In this document: in pieces, positions 50,072 through 59,183 of the stretch
Layout: each line of letters starts with the position of its first letter
How positions within the stretch are numbered: position 1 is the first letter of the stretch
From: an uncultured Eubacteriales bacterium
GTDB lineage: Bacteria > Bacillota > Clostridia > Oscillospirales > CAG-272
Direction: 5' to 3'
DNA: 64,000 nucleotides
Assembly (NCBI GenBank): GCA_934525675.1
Contig: CAKSZH010000006.1
Span: 60,551 to 124,550, forward strand
Program-made: the position numbers and the translations under genes
Notes under the pieces: generated by a model
What the model was told of the DNA's origin: nothing
Seen by the model: only the letters and a program-made list of their open reading frames with translations
The model's database searches: none

Positions 50072-52912
50072 ATGAATCGTCGAACCGTACATTTGATCAG
50101 CGGGACGCACTGGGACAGAGAGTGGCGTCACACCGCCGAGCAGAGCAAGCTCCGGCTCGCAGATCTGATGGACAATATCATTCATCTTCTGGAGACCAAA
50201 CCGCAATACAAATATTTCTGCGTGGACGGCGGCACCATTGTACTGGAAGATTATTTCACCATCCGTCCCGAAAACCGCGACCGCGTCAAAAAGCTGATTG
50301 CGGACAAGCGGCTGTTCATCGTCAACTGGTACACCCTGCCGGAAACCAACACCGTCGCGCCCGAAGCGCTCATCCGCAACCTGCTCCTCGGGCACAAGAT
50401 GGCGGAATCGCTCGGTGGCGGCATGAAGTCCGGCTACACGGCGACCTCCTACGGTCAGCCCTCCCAGCTCCCCCAGCTTTACCGCGGCTTCGGCATCGAA
50501 AACGCGATCTTCTACCGCGGCACCAACAAGCACGTCCTGACCCCGCTCTTCGACTGGTCGGCTCCCGACGGAAGCACCATCACGACGCTCCGCACCTTTG
50601 ACGAGGTGACGCGCACCAACTGGTTCTTCTACGTCCACGGTCCCGCCGTCCTCGGCAAGGGACTCAAGGACCTGACCTACACCTATGATCCGGACCAGCT
50701 CCCCGCGCACATGGCGGATATGCAGTCCTACGAAAAGGCGTTCACGCTGCTTCACGAGGACTTTGATTACATCCACGATCCCAAGGTGCAGAAGGAAGCG
50801 CTCGATCACCTGCTCGATCAGGCGGAGCCGTACAAAATCGGCGACCACATTCTTGCACTCAACATGGAGGACAACGACGAACCGTACCGGTACCTGCCCG
50901 AACTCGTCGCGGATATGAACAAGCTCTATCCCGACGTGGAGATCGTTCAGGACAGCATGGACGATTACATGAAGGCGATCAGCGAGGTCCCCGGCTACAA
51001 GCGCGCGCATCACACGGGCGAGCTCCGCTACACGACGATGGAGTACAACAACTTCAACGCCCTGCTCGGCGCGACCCATTCCTCCCGCATCAAAATCAAA
51101 CTCTGTAATGATGATGTGGAAAACAACCTCATCAATCTCTGCGAGCCGCTCTCCACCTACGCCGCCATGTACGGCAAGGAGTACCCCCGCACCAATATCG
51201 CGCGGGCATGGCGGTATCTCTTGAAGAACCACGCGCACGACAGCATCTGCGGCGCCGCGGTGGACCGCGCGCACGAGGACATGATGTACAACTTCTCGCT
51301 TGCCAAGACGGTGGCGGAGGAGTGTACCAACCGCAGCACCATCAGCCTGACGGGTCAGATCGGCAGCCTCGGCGTCTACCGTAAGAGCGACTACACGCTC
51401 ACCCTCTTCAACACGCTTCCCTATGAAAGGGAAGAAGTCGTGGAGCTGGTCGTCGATACGCCCAAGGAGGTCAAGAGCGGGGACGGCGACATCGGTGTCG
51501 GCGGAGCCGCAGTGCTCGGCGATTTCTTTGATATCATCGATCAGCACGGCAACAAGATCGACTACGTGGAGCTTTCCCGCGACGACATTTCCATCGGCGT
51601 GGAAAGAGAGCTGGACACCAAGGCGATCAAGTTCAACGCCAACCGCAAGCACCTGCTCGTGCATGCAAAGGTCCCGCAGAACGGCTATGTGACCTACGCG
51701 GTCCGCATGAGAGAGCCGGAATTTGCGTACCATCCCGAGATCATGCCGGACCGCGCGCTCATCGCACGCGACGGCGGCACTCTGGAAAACCGCTATCTGA
51801 AGGTGACCCTGCATCCGAACGGCACCTTTGATCTTTTGGACAAGGAAACCGGTCGCGTCATGAAGAATCTGCATTTCTTCACCGACAGCGGCGAGGTCGG
51901 CTCGGCGCACATCTCCAACGTGCCCAAGCGCAACGCAATCTACACCTCCCTCGGCGCAAACGCGACCATCACCATGCTGGAGAGCAACACGCTCCGCGGA
52001 AAATTCCGCATTGAATTGTCCATGCGGCTTCCCGCGGCGGCAACCGTCAGCGGCGACGACCGTACCCGCGAGATGCGCGAGCTTCCCATCGAAACGGTTC
52101 TGACGCTCGAAAAGGACGCGAAGTATCTGAAGCTCCACACCAAGCTGAAAAACGAGATCCGCGACCACAAGCTGACCGTCAACTTCCCGACCGGCGTTGC
52201 GGGCGCAGACTTTGCGGACGTGGAGAGCGCGTGGGACGTCGCCAGCCGCACCATCCGCTGGAGAGACCACAAGGACAACGCGGAGGGCTTCTTCCCGTTC
52301 CAGCCCATGCAGAATTTCGTGGACGTCTCGGACGGAAAGATCGGCACCGCCGTCATGACCAAGGGACTCCGCGAATATGAGGTGGAGGACGACAGCGAGC
52401 GCACCCTCAAGATCACCCTCATCCGCACCCAGCGCGCGTATATGACCGCAAACTCCGCGATGAATGTTGAGGAGCTGGACAAATACACGGGGCAGCACAG
52501 CTTTGGTACGCTGGAATACGACTACGCAATCTACCCCCACCGCGGCAACTGGCAGGAGGCAGAGGTGCTGAACACCGCTTATGCCTTCAAGGTACCCGTC
52601 AAGGCGGCGCAGGGCGTGCCCCACGAGGGTCCGCTTCCCGTCGAAGCAAGCTTCCTCACGGTATCTCCCGAGAAGAAGGTGCTCACCTCGGCGCTCAAGC
52701 TCGCGGAAAACGGCGAGGACTTCGTGCTCCGCGTCTGGAACACCACCGGCGAGGAGTTGCCGCTGAATATCCGCACCATTCTCCCGATCGAGCGCGTTGA
52801 ACGCGTCCGCCTGGACGAAACCAATGCAGAACCGCTCGCATTTGAGAACGGCGGCTTCGGCATGAAGCTGGAACCCCACAGGATCGAGACCTTCCTGCTG
52901 AAGAAGCGCTGA
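50072..52912 (+). CDS. GH38 alpha-mannosidase-family protein with non-canonical active site
   Basis: 946 residues, no signal peptide; AAAGGAGATTGATTT precedes the ATG. The GH38 catalytic domain (about 1-330), helical middle (to about 430) and beta-sandwich C-terminal domains are present. Zinc ligands H13 and D15 in GTHWDREW and H389 in NHAHDSICG are kept. The usual nucleophile and fourth zinc ligand, the Asp of GYxPDxFGH, is replaced: the segment reads GYTATSYGQPSQLPQ (121-135) with T125 at the Asp position and Q129 for His. Activity may be altered or lost, or another acidic residue may serve. Probably acts on imported oligosaccharides; in an operon with the HAD gene 29 bp later. Confidence 0.88.
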   Translation: MNRRTVHLISGTHWDREWRHTAEQSKLRLADLMDNIIHLLETKPQYKYFCVDGGTIVLEDYFTIRPENRDRVKKLIADKRLFIVNWYTLPETNTVAPEALIRNLLLGHKMAESLGGGMKSGYTATSYGQPSQLPQLYRGFGIENAIFYRGTNKHVLTPLFDWSAPDGSTITTLRTFDEVTRTNWFFYVHGPAVLGKGLKDLTYTYDPDQLPAHMADMQSYEKAFTLLHEDFDYIHDPKVQKEALDHLLDQAEPYKIGDHILALNMEDNDEPYRYLPELVADMNKLYPDVEIVQDSMDDYMKAISEVPGYKRAHHTGELRYTTMEYNNFNALLGATHSSRIKIKLCNDDVENNLINLCEPLSTYAAMYGKEYPRTNIARAWRYLLKNHAHDSICGAAVDRAHEDMMYNFSLAKTVAEECTNRSTISLTGQIGSLGVYRKSDYTLTLFNTLPYEREEVVELVVDTPKEVKSGDGDIGVGGAAVLGDFFDIIDQHGNKIDYVELSRDDISIGVERELDTKAIKFNANRKHLLVHAKVPQNGYVTYAVRMREPEFAYHPEIMPDRALIARDGGTLENRYLKVTLHPNGTFDLLDKETGRVMKNLHFFTDSGEVGSAHISNVPKRNAIYTSLGANATITMLESNTLRGKFRIELSMRLPAAATVSGDDRTREMRELPIETVLTLEKDAKYLKLHTKLKNEIRDHKLTVNFPTGVAGADFADVESAWDVASRTIRWRDHKDNAEGFFPFQPMQNFVDVSDGKIGTAVMTKGLREYEVEDDSERTLKITLIRTQRAYMTANSAMNVEELDKYTGQHSFGTLEYDYAIYPHRGNWQEAEVLNTAYAFKVPVKAAQGVPHEGPLPVEASFLTVSPEKKVLTSALKLAENGEDFVLRVWNTTGEELPLNIRTILPIERVERVRLDETNAEPLAFENGGFGMKLEPHRIETFLLKKR

Positions 52913-52941
52913 TCCGGACAGAGACAGTAAGGAAACCGTAC

Positions 52942-53949
52942 ATGAAAAAATTTGTAATCCCCGGACTCGGGGAATTTGATGAAAACAGCGGGCTTGTTGC
53001 GCGCGAGGTCTGCAGCGACGGATATTTCCGCGCAGGTGAGGAAGGCGTGAAGGGCATCTATGCAACGGGGGACGGCAAGGTGGAATTCATCGCCTTCCGC
53101 GACCGCTCGCTTGCCTATGTGCTCTCCGCCATGAATTATCCCGCGTACTATCCCGTCAAGCCGGTCGCCCCGAAGGGTCCCGTCCGCGCCGTACTCATGG
53201 ATCTGGACGGAACCAGCGTAAGAAGCGAATCCTTCTGGATCTGGATCATTGAGCAGACGATCGCGTCGCTGCTTGAGAATCCGGAGTTCCGCCTTGCAAA
53301 GGAGGATCTGCCGTTCGTGTCGGGACACTCGGTGTCCGAGCACCTGCAATACTGCATCGACAAGTATTGCCCCGGCGCATCCCTGGAAAAGGCACGCGAC
53401 CTGTATTTTGAACATACCCACAGGGAAATGCAGGAAATCATGGAGGGGCGCGGCAAGACGGGAGCCTTTACGCCAAGCCCTCACCTGAAGGAATTCCTGC
53501 TTGCCCTCAAACAGATGGGAATTCGGATCGGACTGGTCACAAGCGGGCTTTACGAAAAAGCCTGGCCCGAGATCAGATCCGCGTTCGATACCCTCGGCAT
53601 GGGCGACCCGAAGGCGTTTTACGACTGCTCCATTTCCGCAGGCTTCCCAATGCGGAAAGGAGAGGTCGGAACCCTCGGCGAGCTTTCCCCCAAGCCGCAC
53701 CCGTGGCTTTATGCCGAGGCGGCAACGGTCGGTCTCGGGATTCCCGAAGCCGATCGCTGCCATGTGGTCGGCATTGAAGACAGCGGAGCGGGCGTCTGCT
53801 CCATCCGTCTTGCGGGCTTCCCCGTGATCGGATTTGACGGCGGCAACATCGAAAAGTCGGGGACCCGTGCGCTCTGCAACTGGTTCTGCGGCGATTTCAC
53901 CGAAGTGCTTGCGGTCATCCGCAGGCTGAACGGGGAAACCGAGGCCTGA
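52942..53949 (+). CDS. HAD-superfamily phosphatase with unusual N-terminal extension
   Basis: 335 residues, second gene after GH38. The HAD domain starts near residue 80: motif I VLMDLDGTSVRSE (D87, D89), motif II VTSGL, motif III SPKPHPWLY and motif IV GIEDSGAGV. The helical cap of beta-phosphoglucomutase-like enzymes lies between motifs I and II. The first 80 residues (KKFVIPGLGEFDENSGLVA...) are not part of the usual fold and I do not recognise them. Context suggests it acts on a sugar phosphate from the glycan pathway. Confidence 0.85.
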   Translation: MKKFVIPGLGEFDENSGLVAREVCSDGYFRAGEEGVKGIYATGDGKVEFIAFRDRSLAYVLSAMNYPAYYPVKPVAPKGPVRAVLMDLDGTSVRSESFWIWIIEQTIASLLENPEFRLAKEDLPFVSGHSVSEHLQYCIDKYCPGASLEKARDLYFEHTHREMQEIMEGRGKTGAFTPSPHLKEFLLALKQMGIRIGLVTSGLYEKAWPEIRSAFDTLGMGDPKAFYDCSISAGFPMRKGEVGTLGELSPKPHPWLYAEAATVGLGIPEADRCHVVGIEDSGAGVCSIRLAGFPVIGFDGGNIEKSGTRALCNWFCGDFTEVLAVIRRLNGETEA

Positions 53950-54335
53950 AAATTCCGGGATCCCGGTTTCGCCGTGTCCCATCCGTCGCTCCGGCAACGA
54001 CCGGCGGCAGGGTGGGGGTACGGCTGAACAAGAAACCCCAAACCTGAGAATTCCGGCTTTGGGTGGTACCACAAGTTGTCTTCCGCCCGTTGCCTTGAGG
54101 ACAACCGCACGGCAGAGCGGGGAACGAACGCAAAAAGCCCCGGAGCGACATCCGCCGCTCCGGGGCAAAACTTTTCCCGCCCGCAGAGTTCTCCGGGCGG
54201 CATCCGCCGCTCCGGGGTAACCCTTTTCCAGCCCGCAGGGGAGACAAAAGACTTCCGTCCGGGGCGGGATTCCTTTTTCTTTTTGCCCAAAACACCGTGT
54301 GCGGGATGCCTTCCCCTCCGGGGGATCTCCCCTTG
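53950..54335. other. Intergenic region with repeats and terminator
   Basis: No gene seen. Holds the GH38-HAD operon terminator and a direct repeat of CATCCGCCGCTCCGGGG at 54149-54165 and 54201-54217. Confidence 0.6.
54137..54166 (+). terminator. Terminator of the GH38-HAD operon
   Basis: GCCCCGGAGCG pairs with CGCTCCGGGGC, then AAAACTTTT, about 190 bp past the HAD stop. Confidence 0.65.
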
Positions 54336-54926
54336 TCAGCGATCCTGCCGCGACGGTTTGTTTTCTCCGAGAATCTGATACCAATGGTGTCCGATCCACT
54401 CGGAATAGTAAGAGTCGTAACCCTCCGCCGGGCTTACAATGTAATCCGGGCGGTGTCCGGAATAAACAATCGCGTAAGGGCCGCTGGTAACAAACGCTAC
54501 CTGGTACCGGCAAACACTGAAATCAAGGAATCCCTGCCGGTGCGGAAGGTCCCGGAACGCGGCGTACACGGCTTTGATACAGGACTGCATCTGTTCGTCC
54601 GAAGCAATGTCAATTTCGTATTCGTCAATTACGTGACGATCGGAATCCAGATACGTAATTCCAATAGAATCTGTGCCCGGCAGAATCAGAATGCGCTCGA
54701 TCTGCTCGTTTTCCCGCAGAACGGGGTAAAACCGCCCGGAGAATTCCTTTGCCAGGAAATCGAAAGCCGCCTTGTTTTCCCGGAAGTGGTCGCTCTCGTA
54801 GTACGACATCTGATGCAGACATTCGTGACGGAACCGGTAAACATTGCAGGAGACCGGCAGAACAACCAGAAGCAAGAGCACCGTCACCGCAATCACGATC
54901 TTTCGGATTTTCCCAAGAACCCCCAT
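54336..54926 (-). CDS. Membrane-anchored protein of unknown function, candidate immunity partner
   Basis: 196 residues. A basic start (MGVLGKIRK), then one hydrophobic segment (about 9-27) ending in LPVSC, so either a signal anchor or a lipoprotein (C27). The exterior part (about 165 residues) has no recognised family; it contains VYRFRHECLHQMSYYESDHF and WIGHHWYQILGENKP. AAAAAGGAGGAAAAAG precedes the ATG. It starts 18 bp after the stop of the DUF3289-like gene on the same strand, the order typical of a toxin followed by its immunity gene. The role is inference from that order and the outside location. Confidence 0.6.
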   Translation of the reverse strand: MGVLGKIRKIVIAVTVLLLLVVLPVSCNVYRFRHECLHQMSYYESDHFRENKAAFDFLAKEFSGRFYPVLRENEQIERILILPGTDSIGITYLDSDRHVIDEYEIDIASDEQMQSCIKAVYAAFRDLPHRQGFLDFSVCRYQVAFVTSGPYAIVYSGHRPDYIVSPAEGYDSYYSEWIGHHWYQILGENKPSRQDR

Positions 54927-54944
54927 CTTTTTCCTCCTTTTTGT

Positions 54945-55962
54945 TCAGCGCTTTCCCTCAAACGGAACAGAAAACTCAATCACGGTAACAAACGGCTTCG
55001 GCTGGACCGGCGCCGCAAGGTCTTTCCAATGCTGTAAGATAAACCATTGTCTGAATCCGGGAATGATCCCGGCTTTTACACCACCGTACTTCTCTTGACT
55101 CAGGTCCGAGGTATCCAGCCCGAAGTGGTCATAGAAACGGAATTTCAGTTTTCCGGAATAAGTTGTTGCAGTTATACTATATGATTCTATTTCCACAGTG
55201 TTCCCATAAAGTGAATCAATCGCCAGTGTCAGTCCCGGAGTCCCGTTATTCCAACCGAAAACGGGAAGTTTCGAATTTCGGCCGTTTTCCAACATTTTTT
55301 TGACAATGGGGTGTTCTTTCCGTTCTTTCGGTCTGACCCATAGATTTTCATCATACCAAAGAGTATTGATTCTGCCGTTCCGTTGCTCGATCTCTTCTTT
55401 CAGGATTGCAATCTCCTCATTGACATAACTTTGCGTTTTTGTGTGCGCCTGAACGGCGGCTGTCAGATCAGGATCTGAATAATCCGCACCGGAGCCTCCT
55501 ACAAAATGTTGCATCATATCTTTCAGAATCCGTTGAAATGTTGTATCCTTTTTCAGTTGACTTTCAATGAGTTGATTGAAAATATTTACTCTTTCCGCAA
55601 CGGAAAACTGAATGTCAAATCCGGTTTTATAAAGATCGGTGTTAGAGATATATGTTCCGTTGGTTAAAAGCGTAGCAGTCGATTTCCCTCCGTAGGTCAG
55701 ATCCTCGGCAATAATCGGAGTAATGTCGTCATCACTTCCGGCATTGGCAAAACCGAGACGTTCCCTGTCACGGGTTCTGTAAATCAACAAACTAACCATT
55801 ATCGGTATTCACACTTGCAACCGACGAATTGTCACTGTGCCATGTAACATATCTGCAATACGCGTCAAGCGGATAAATTTCCACAGACATATAATAATAC
55901 CAGTCCCCTGGACGCATGGTCAATGTTTTTGGCGTTACTTTTACAGAATTTACGAATTTCAT
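54945..55962 (-). pseudogene. Ig-like/DUF3289-type surface or toxin-like protein, broken in two frames
   Basis: A start at 55962 with AAAGGAGAG encodes 56 residues of a BIG2-type Ig module (MKFVNSVKVTPKTLTMRPGD..., WHSDNSSVASVNTDNG) and then hits TAG (55792-55794). A second frame from 55799 continues for 284 residues to 54945. Its C-terminal part has features I associate with DUF3289: FYDHFGLD, PGFRQWFILQHW and KPFVTVIEFSVPFEG. Relatives normally carry a full Ig module and more before this region, so part is missing. The 284-residue frame has no good ribosome binding site of its own. It is AT-richer than its neighbours, suggesting acquisition. Confidence 0.65.
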
Positions 55963-56108
55963 AATATGTTCTCTCCTTTATTATGTAATTATTTTCTTCA
56001 TTTGTCAAGAAATTTCCGATTTTTTGTTATTCAAATAGATTTAAAATAAAAACAGCGGTCGGCATCCCCCTCCTATTTTTAATTGTCCCTGAAAGCCGAA
56101 TCCGCCGC

Positions 56109-56560
56109 GTGATTGCGGTGAACCGGGACGGAAATAGCGAAACGGCAATCCGCGACTGCCTCGTCGCCCGCTACCCGCGCGACAGCTTCACCGTCACCAA
56201 TAAGTTAACCAACACCTGCTTTCAGGCCGGGGCGGATATCCGCCCGTTCTATGAAAATCAGCTGAAATGGTGCGGCGTCGATTACGAGGACCCTGCCGTG
56301 CAGTCCCGCAAATGCTTAGAGGTCTGCCGCAAGTTCGGAAAACCCGTGATCATCATGGAGCCGGTCAAGGGTGGCAACCTCGTCAGCCCGCCGGGGGAAA
56401 CGAAAAAATATCCCGAAGCGCTTCACGGCGGCAGCGCGGCATGCTATGCCGTGCGATTTGCGGCAGGATGCCCCCGACGGGATTTTCCCGGCATGCAAGT
56501 GATCCCGCCGTTGCGGCGGATAAGTACCCTCCGGAGCCTTGTACCCCCGCCGCCGGGCAG
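56109..56560 (+). pseudogene. Aldo/keto reductase remnant
   Basis: Fragments of a clostridial Fe-S-type aldo/keto reductase in one frame: GNSETAIRDCLVARYPRDSF and DIRPFYENQLKWCGVDY are followed at once by EDPAVQSRKCLEVCRKFGK and VIIMEPVKGGNLV. In intact proteins about 70 residues separate GVDY from EDPAVQS, so an in-frame internal deletion has occurred. The N-terminus and everything after LHGGSAACYAVRFAAG are also lost or scrambled. There is no start with a ribosome binding site. Confidence 0.75.
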
Positions 56561-56579
56561 TTCCCAATCACAAAAAAAA

Positions 56580-56612
56580 AGGGGGGAAAACTCGGAATGA
56601 GTTTTCCCCCCT
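56580..56612 (-). terminator. Terminator downstream of rubrerythrin
   Basis: AGGGGGGAAAACTC pairs with GAGTTTTCCCCCCT; on the minus strand it is followed by nine T. It lies 140 bp after the rubrerythrin stop. Confidence 0.8.
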
Positions 56613-56752
56613 GACGACGTTGATCCCGGCGGCAAAAAAGCCACCGTTTTACCGCCGAAATCATTTGAAAAATTCAGACAAAGGAACAAAGCGTACCAGG
56701 ATCGCGCCAGAAATACCGGATTTCCGACCGGCATTGTTGTCCTTCCGGAAAA

Positions 56753-57295
56753 TCAGTAATTCTCCGCGGAAATTTCAAAATAGCTCTGCGGATGGTTGCA
56801 GGTGGGGCAAACCTCCGGCGCCGCGGTGCCGACCACGATGTGCCCGCAGTTGCGGCATTCCCAGACCTTGACCTCGCTCTTGGAAAAGACCTCCGCCATC
56901 TCCAGGTTGCGCAGCAGTGCGCGGTACCGCTCCTCGTGGTGCTTTTCGATCGCCGCGACCAGGCGGAATTTCTCTGCAAGCTCCGGGAAACCTTCCTCCT
57001 CTGCGGTTTTTGCAAAGCCTTCGTACATGTCCGTCCACTCGTAGTTTTCGCCCTCCGCGGCGGCAAACAGGTTCTCTTTGGTATCGCCGATTCCGGACAA
57101 CTCCTTGAACCACATTTTTGCGTGTTCCTTTTCGTTGTCCGCCGTCTTGAGGAACAGCGCCGCGATCTGTTCAAAACCCTGTTTCTTTGCGACCGACGCA
57201 AAATACGTATACTTGTTGCGCGCCTGGGACTCGCCCGCGAATGCCGCCTCCAGGTTCTTTCCGGTTCTGGTGCCCGTGTACTTGGTCTCTTTCAT
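56753..57295 (-). CDS. rbr: Rubrerythrin
   Basis: A non-haem iron peroxidase that reduces hydrogen peroxide in anaerobes. 180 residues; AAAAAGGAGAAACAAAC precedes the ATG at 57295. The ferritin-like di-iron domain has its Glu/His ligands in FAGESQARNKYTYFA, DNEKEHAKMWFKEL and EKHHEERYRAL. The C-terminal rubredoxin centre is CRNCG...CPTCNHP (two CxxC). Monocistronic with a strong promoter. Confidence 0.96.
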   Translation of the reverse strand: MKETKYTGTRTGKNLEAAFAGESQARNKYTYFASVAKKQGFEQIAALFLKTADNEKEHAKMWFKELSGIGDTKENLFAAAEGENYEWTDMYEGFAKTAEEEGFPELAEKFRLVAAIEKHHEERYRALLRNLEMAEVFSKSEVKVWECRNCGHIVVGTAAPEVCPTCNHPQSYFEISAENY

Positions 57296-57391
57296 GTTTG
57301 TTTCTCCTTTTTGATGGTATTCCGGAAGATCCGCAAAACCGTCCGGCACTTCCGGTGGCACAACCGCTCTTCTTTGTATGTTCCATAAATG

Positions 57392-57420
57392 ATTATACCG
57401 CCGGTTCCGGAAAAAAGCAA
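57392..57420 (-). promoter_or_regulatory. Rubrerythrin promoter
   Basis: Minus-strand TTGCTT (57415-57420), 17 bp, TATAAT (57392-57397). Confidence 0.75.
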
Positions 57421-57653
57421 GGGACAAACCGGCATTTTCCTCCGGATTCCGACAGGGAACGGGGGAGTGGGTGTGACCGGATTTTGCGTTCAGAGGTTCC
57501 GCGTTTGAGGGGGCGCGTTCGGGGAAATTTTATGTTGGAATTTTGTGTCCCCCCGGGCGTTCCGCATCTCCGGAATTTTGTGCCCCGGAAATGCGTACCC
57601 CGGATTGTCCCTCGAACGCAAAGCAGCGCCTGGGGCCCGCCCCCCGATAAGAA

Positions 57654-57675
57654 TTCCCCCGCTTCCGCGGGGGAA
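57654..57675 (-). terminator. Hairpin after cotJC
   Basis: TTCCCCCGC / GCGGGGGAA stem, 15 bp past the cotJC stop; the T tract is weak. Confidence 0.55.
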
Positions 57676-57689
57676 AAGACACTACGCCG

Positions 57690-58310
57690 TCAGTCCTTGC
57701 GGGTGACGGTGCAACCGGGATCAAATTCCGGATTGCAGGCATAAAAATTCTTTGAATCAAGCCGCTCGGTCGTGCGCCGGAGCGCGTCGCCGAACCGCTG
57801 GTAATGCACGACCTCGCGCTCGCGCAAAAACTTGATCGGGTCGCGGACATCCGGATCGTCCACCATGCGGAGAATGTTGTCGTAGGTGGTACGCGCCTTC
57901 TGCTCTGCTGCCATGTCCTCATGCAGGTCGGTGATTGCGTCGCCCTTGATGCCGACCGCCGCCATGCTGAACGGCATACCGCCCGCCGACTGCGGGTAAA
58001 TGCCGCCCGTGTGATCCACGAAATACGGGGCAAGCGGAGACTTGGCAATGGTCTCGGCATCCAGTCCTCGCGTCAGCTGACGGAGAATTGCGGCAACAAT
58101 CTCAAGGTGCGCCAGCTCCTCCGTTCCGACGTCGGTCAGGATTCCCGCCACGTCGCGGTACGGCATGCTGTACCGCTGGTTGAGGTAACGCATGGACGCA
58201 CCGAGCTCGCCGTCGGGTCCCCCCAGCTGACTGACGATAATGCTCGCGGCACGGGGGTCCGGCTTCCGGATCTTCACCGGGTATTCCAGTTTTCTCTCAT
58301 AGATCCACAT
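57690..58310 (-). CDS. cotJC: Spore coat protein CotJC (manganese-catalase family)
   Basis: 206 residues. CotJC is a ferritin-like protein related to manganese catalase, incorporated into the spore coat. Metal-ligand segments are visible in DVGTEELAHLEIVA and HEDMAAEQKARTTYDN. Its ATG overlaps the cotJB stop by one base (TGATG), so translation is coupled. Confidence 0.94.
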   Translation of the reverse strand: MWIYERKLEYPVKIRKPDPRAASIIVSQLGGPDGELGASMRYLNQRYSMPYRDVAGILTDVGTEELAHLEIVAAILRQLTRGLDAETIAKSPLAPYFVDHTGGIYPQSAGGMPFSMAAVGIKGDAITDLHEDMAAEQKARTTYDNILRMVDDPDVRDPIKFLREREVVHYQRFGDALRRTTERLDSKNFYACNPEFDPGCTVTRKD

Positions 58311-58738
58311 CAGCGCATTCCCCCTTGCGTCTCTTCATTTTCCCACGGCCACGGAAGCCGGGTCCAGTCCCACATACCGTTTTTCTCCCCGGCGCCGAAG
58401 AGGGTCATGGGGCCGTACTGCCGCTCGTATTCGGCAAGTACCCGCGCCCGCTCCTCCGTCAGGCGCGCAAAATAACAGAGCGCGTCGCGGTTGTCGGGGT
58501 ACGCGTCAAGATACAGTCCGGTGTCAATGAGGGCAAGATCCAGCTCCTGCAGGCGGCGCATGAGCGGACTGCGCTCCTGGGAACCGCTCCGGCACCCGCA
58601 ATCCTGTCCGCGCGCGGTGCCGCCGGTCGTGCCCGTTGTGCCGCCCATCCGCATGGAATGTCCGGTACGGTTCTGCAGATTCCCCGTCCGGACGGCGCGG
58701 GGAGCGTAACCACTGCTTTGCTGATAACGGTTATCCAC
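58310..58738 (-). CDS. cotJB: Spore coat protein CotJB with extended N-terminus
   Basis: The conserved CotJB part (LQELDLALIDTGLYLDAYPD ... YGPMTLFGAG ... WPWENEETQGG) is the last 80 or so residues. I chose a GTG at 58738 because AAAGGAGG is 5 nt upstream, giving 142 residues. The first 58 are Gly/Thr/Arg-rich (GGTTGTTGGTARGQDCGC) and not part of the usual short CotJB. Start overlaps the cotJA end by 8 bp. Confidence 0.88.
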   Translation of the reverse strand: MDNRYQQSSGYAPRAVRTGNLQNRTGHSMRMGGTTGTTGGTARGQDCGCRSGSQERSPLMRRLQELDLALIDTGLYLDAYPDNRDALCYFARLTEERARVLAEYERQYGPMTLFGAGEKNGMWDWTRLPWPWENEETQGGMR

Positions 58739-59042
58739 GGGAACCTCCTTTGCATCCGCACCCCGAGCGTCCTCCGGTAAACGGGAGTGCCAGTTCGCGG
58801 AACTGTGTGCCTTCCCGAAGCGCCGCGTCCGGTTCAAAAATGTCGCACCACTTCTGGGGCGGGACATACGCCATGGCGATCGGCAGGTCGCCGAGTTTTA
58901 CTCCGCCGAGGTCGGACGGAAGGAGGGCGGCGCCGCCCCCGCCTGCGTTCCCGCACCCGACGGATTCCTGCACAGGCAGGTCACGCGCCGGGGTCCCGCC
59001 GATCCGGGGACCCTGCGCGTACCTTGTTTCTTCGCTGTACAT
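58731..59042 (-). CDS. cotJA: Spore coat associated protein CotJA
   Basis: 103 residues; AAGGAGAAACAGA precedes the ATG at 59042. The CotJA core LPIAMAYVPPQKWCDIFEPD and GTQFRELALPF is clear, preceded by a Gly-rich segment and followed by a Cys/Gly tail (GRSGCGCKGGSRG). First gene of cotJABC, normally transcribed by the mother-cell sigma factor SigE. I see no vegetative promoter here. Confidence 0.9.
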   Translation of the reverse strand: MYSEETRYAQGPRIGGTPARDLPVQESVGCGNAGGGGAALLPSDLGGVKLGDLPIAMAYVPPQKWCDIFEPDAALREGTQFRELALPFTGGRSGCGCKGGSRG

Positions 59043-59183
59043 TCTGTTTCTCCTTGTTCTGGATTTGAAGCCTCGCTTCATTACAGAATATGTCGGAGTT
59101 TGTCGGAACGTGCGGGTGCGGGGGACGAAAAGACAAACGCCCGCAAAGGTACCTGCCTCCCCCGTATTTCCGGAACGCAAAAA

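Larger units (their letters stand above)
57296..57689. other. Intergenic region cotJC / rubrerythrin
   Basis: Contains the rubrerythrin promoter, a GGAATTTTGTG direct repeat (about 57538 and 57572) and a hairpin after cotJC. No gene seen. Confidence 0.6.

Noticed and set aside
50033..53065. A 1010-codon minus-strand open frame
   Set aside because: Antisense to the GH38 gene; no family motifs.
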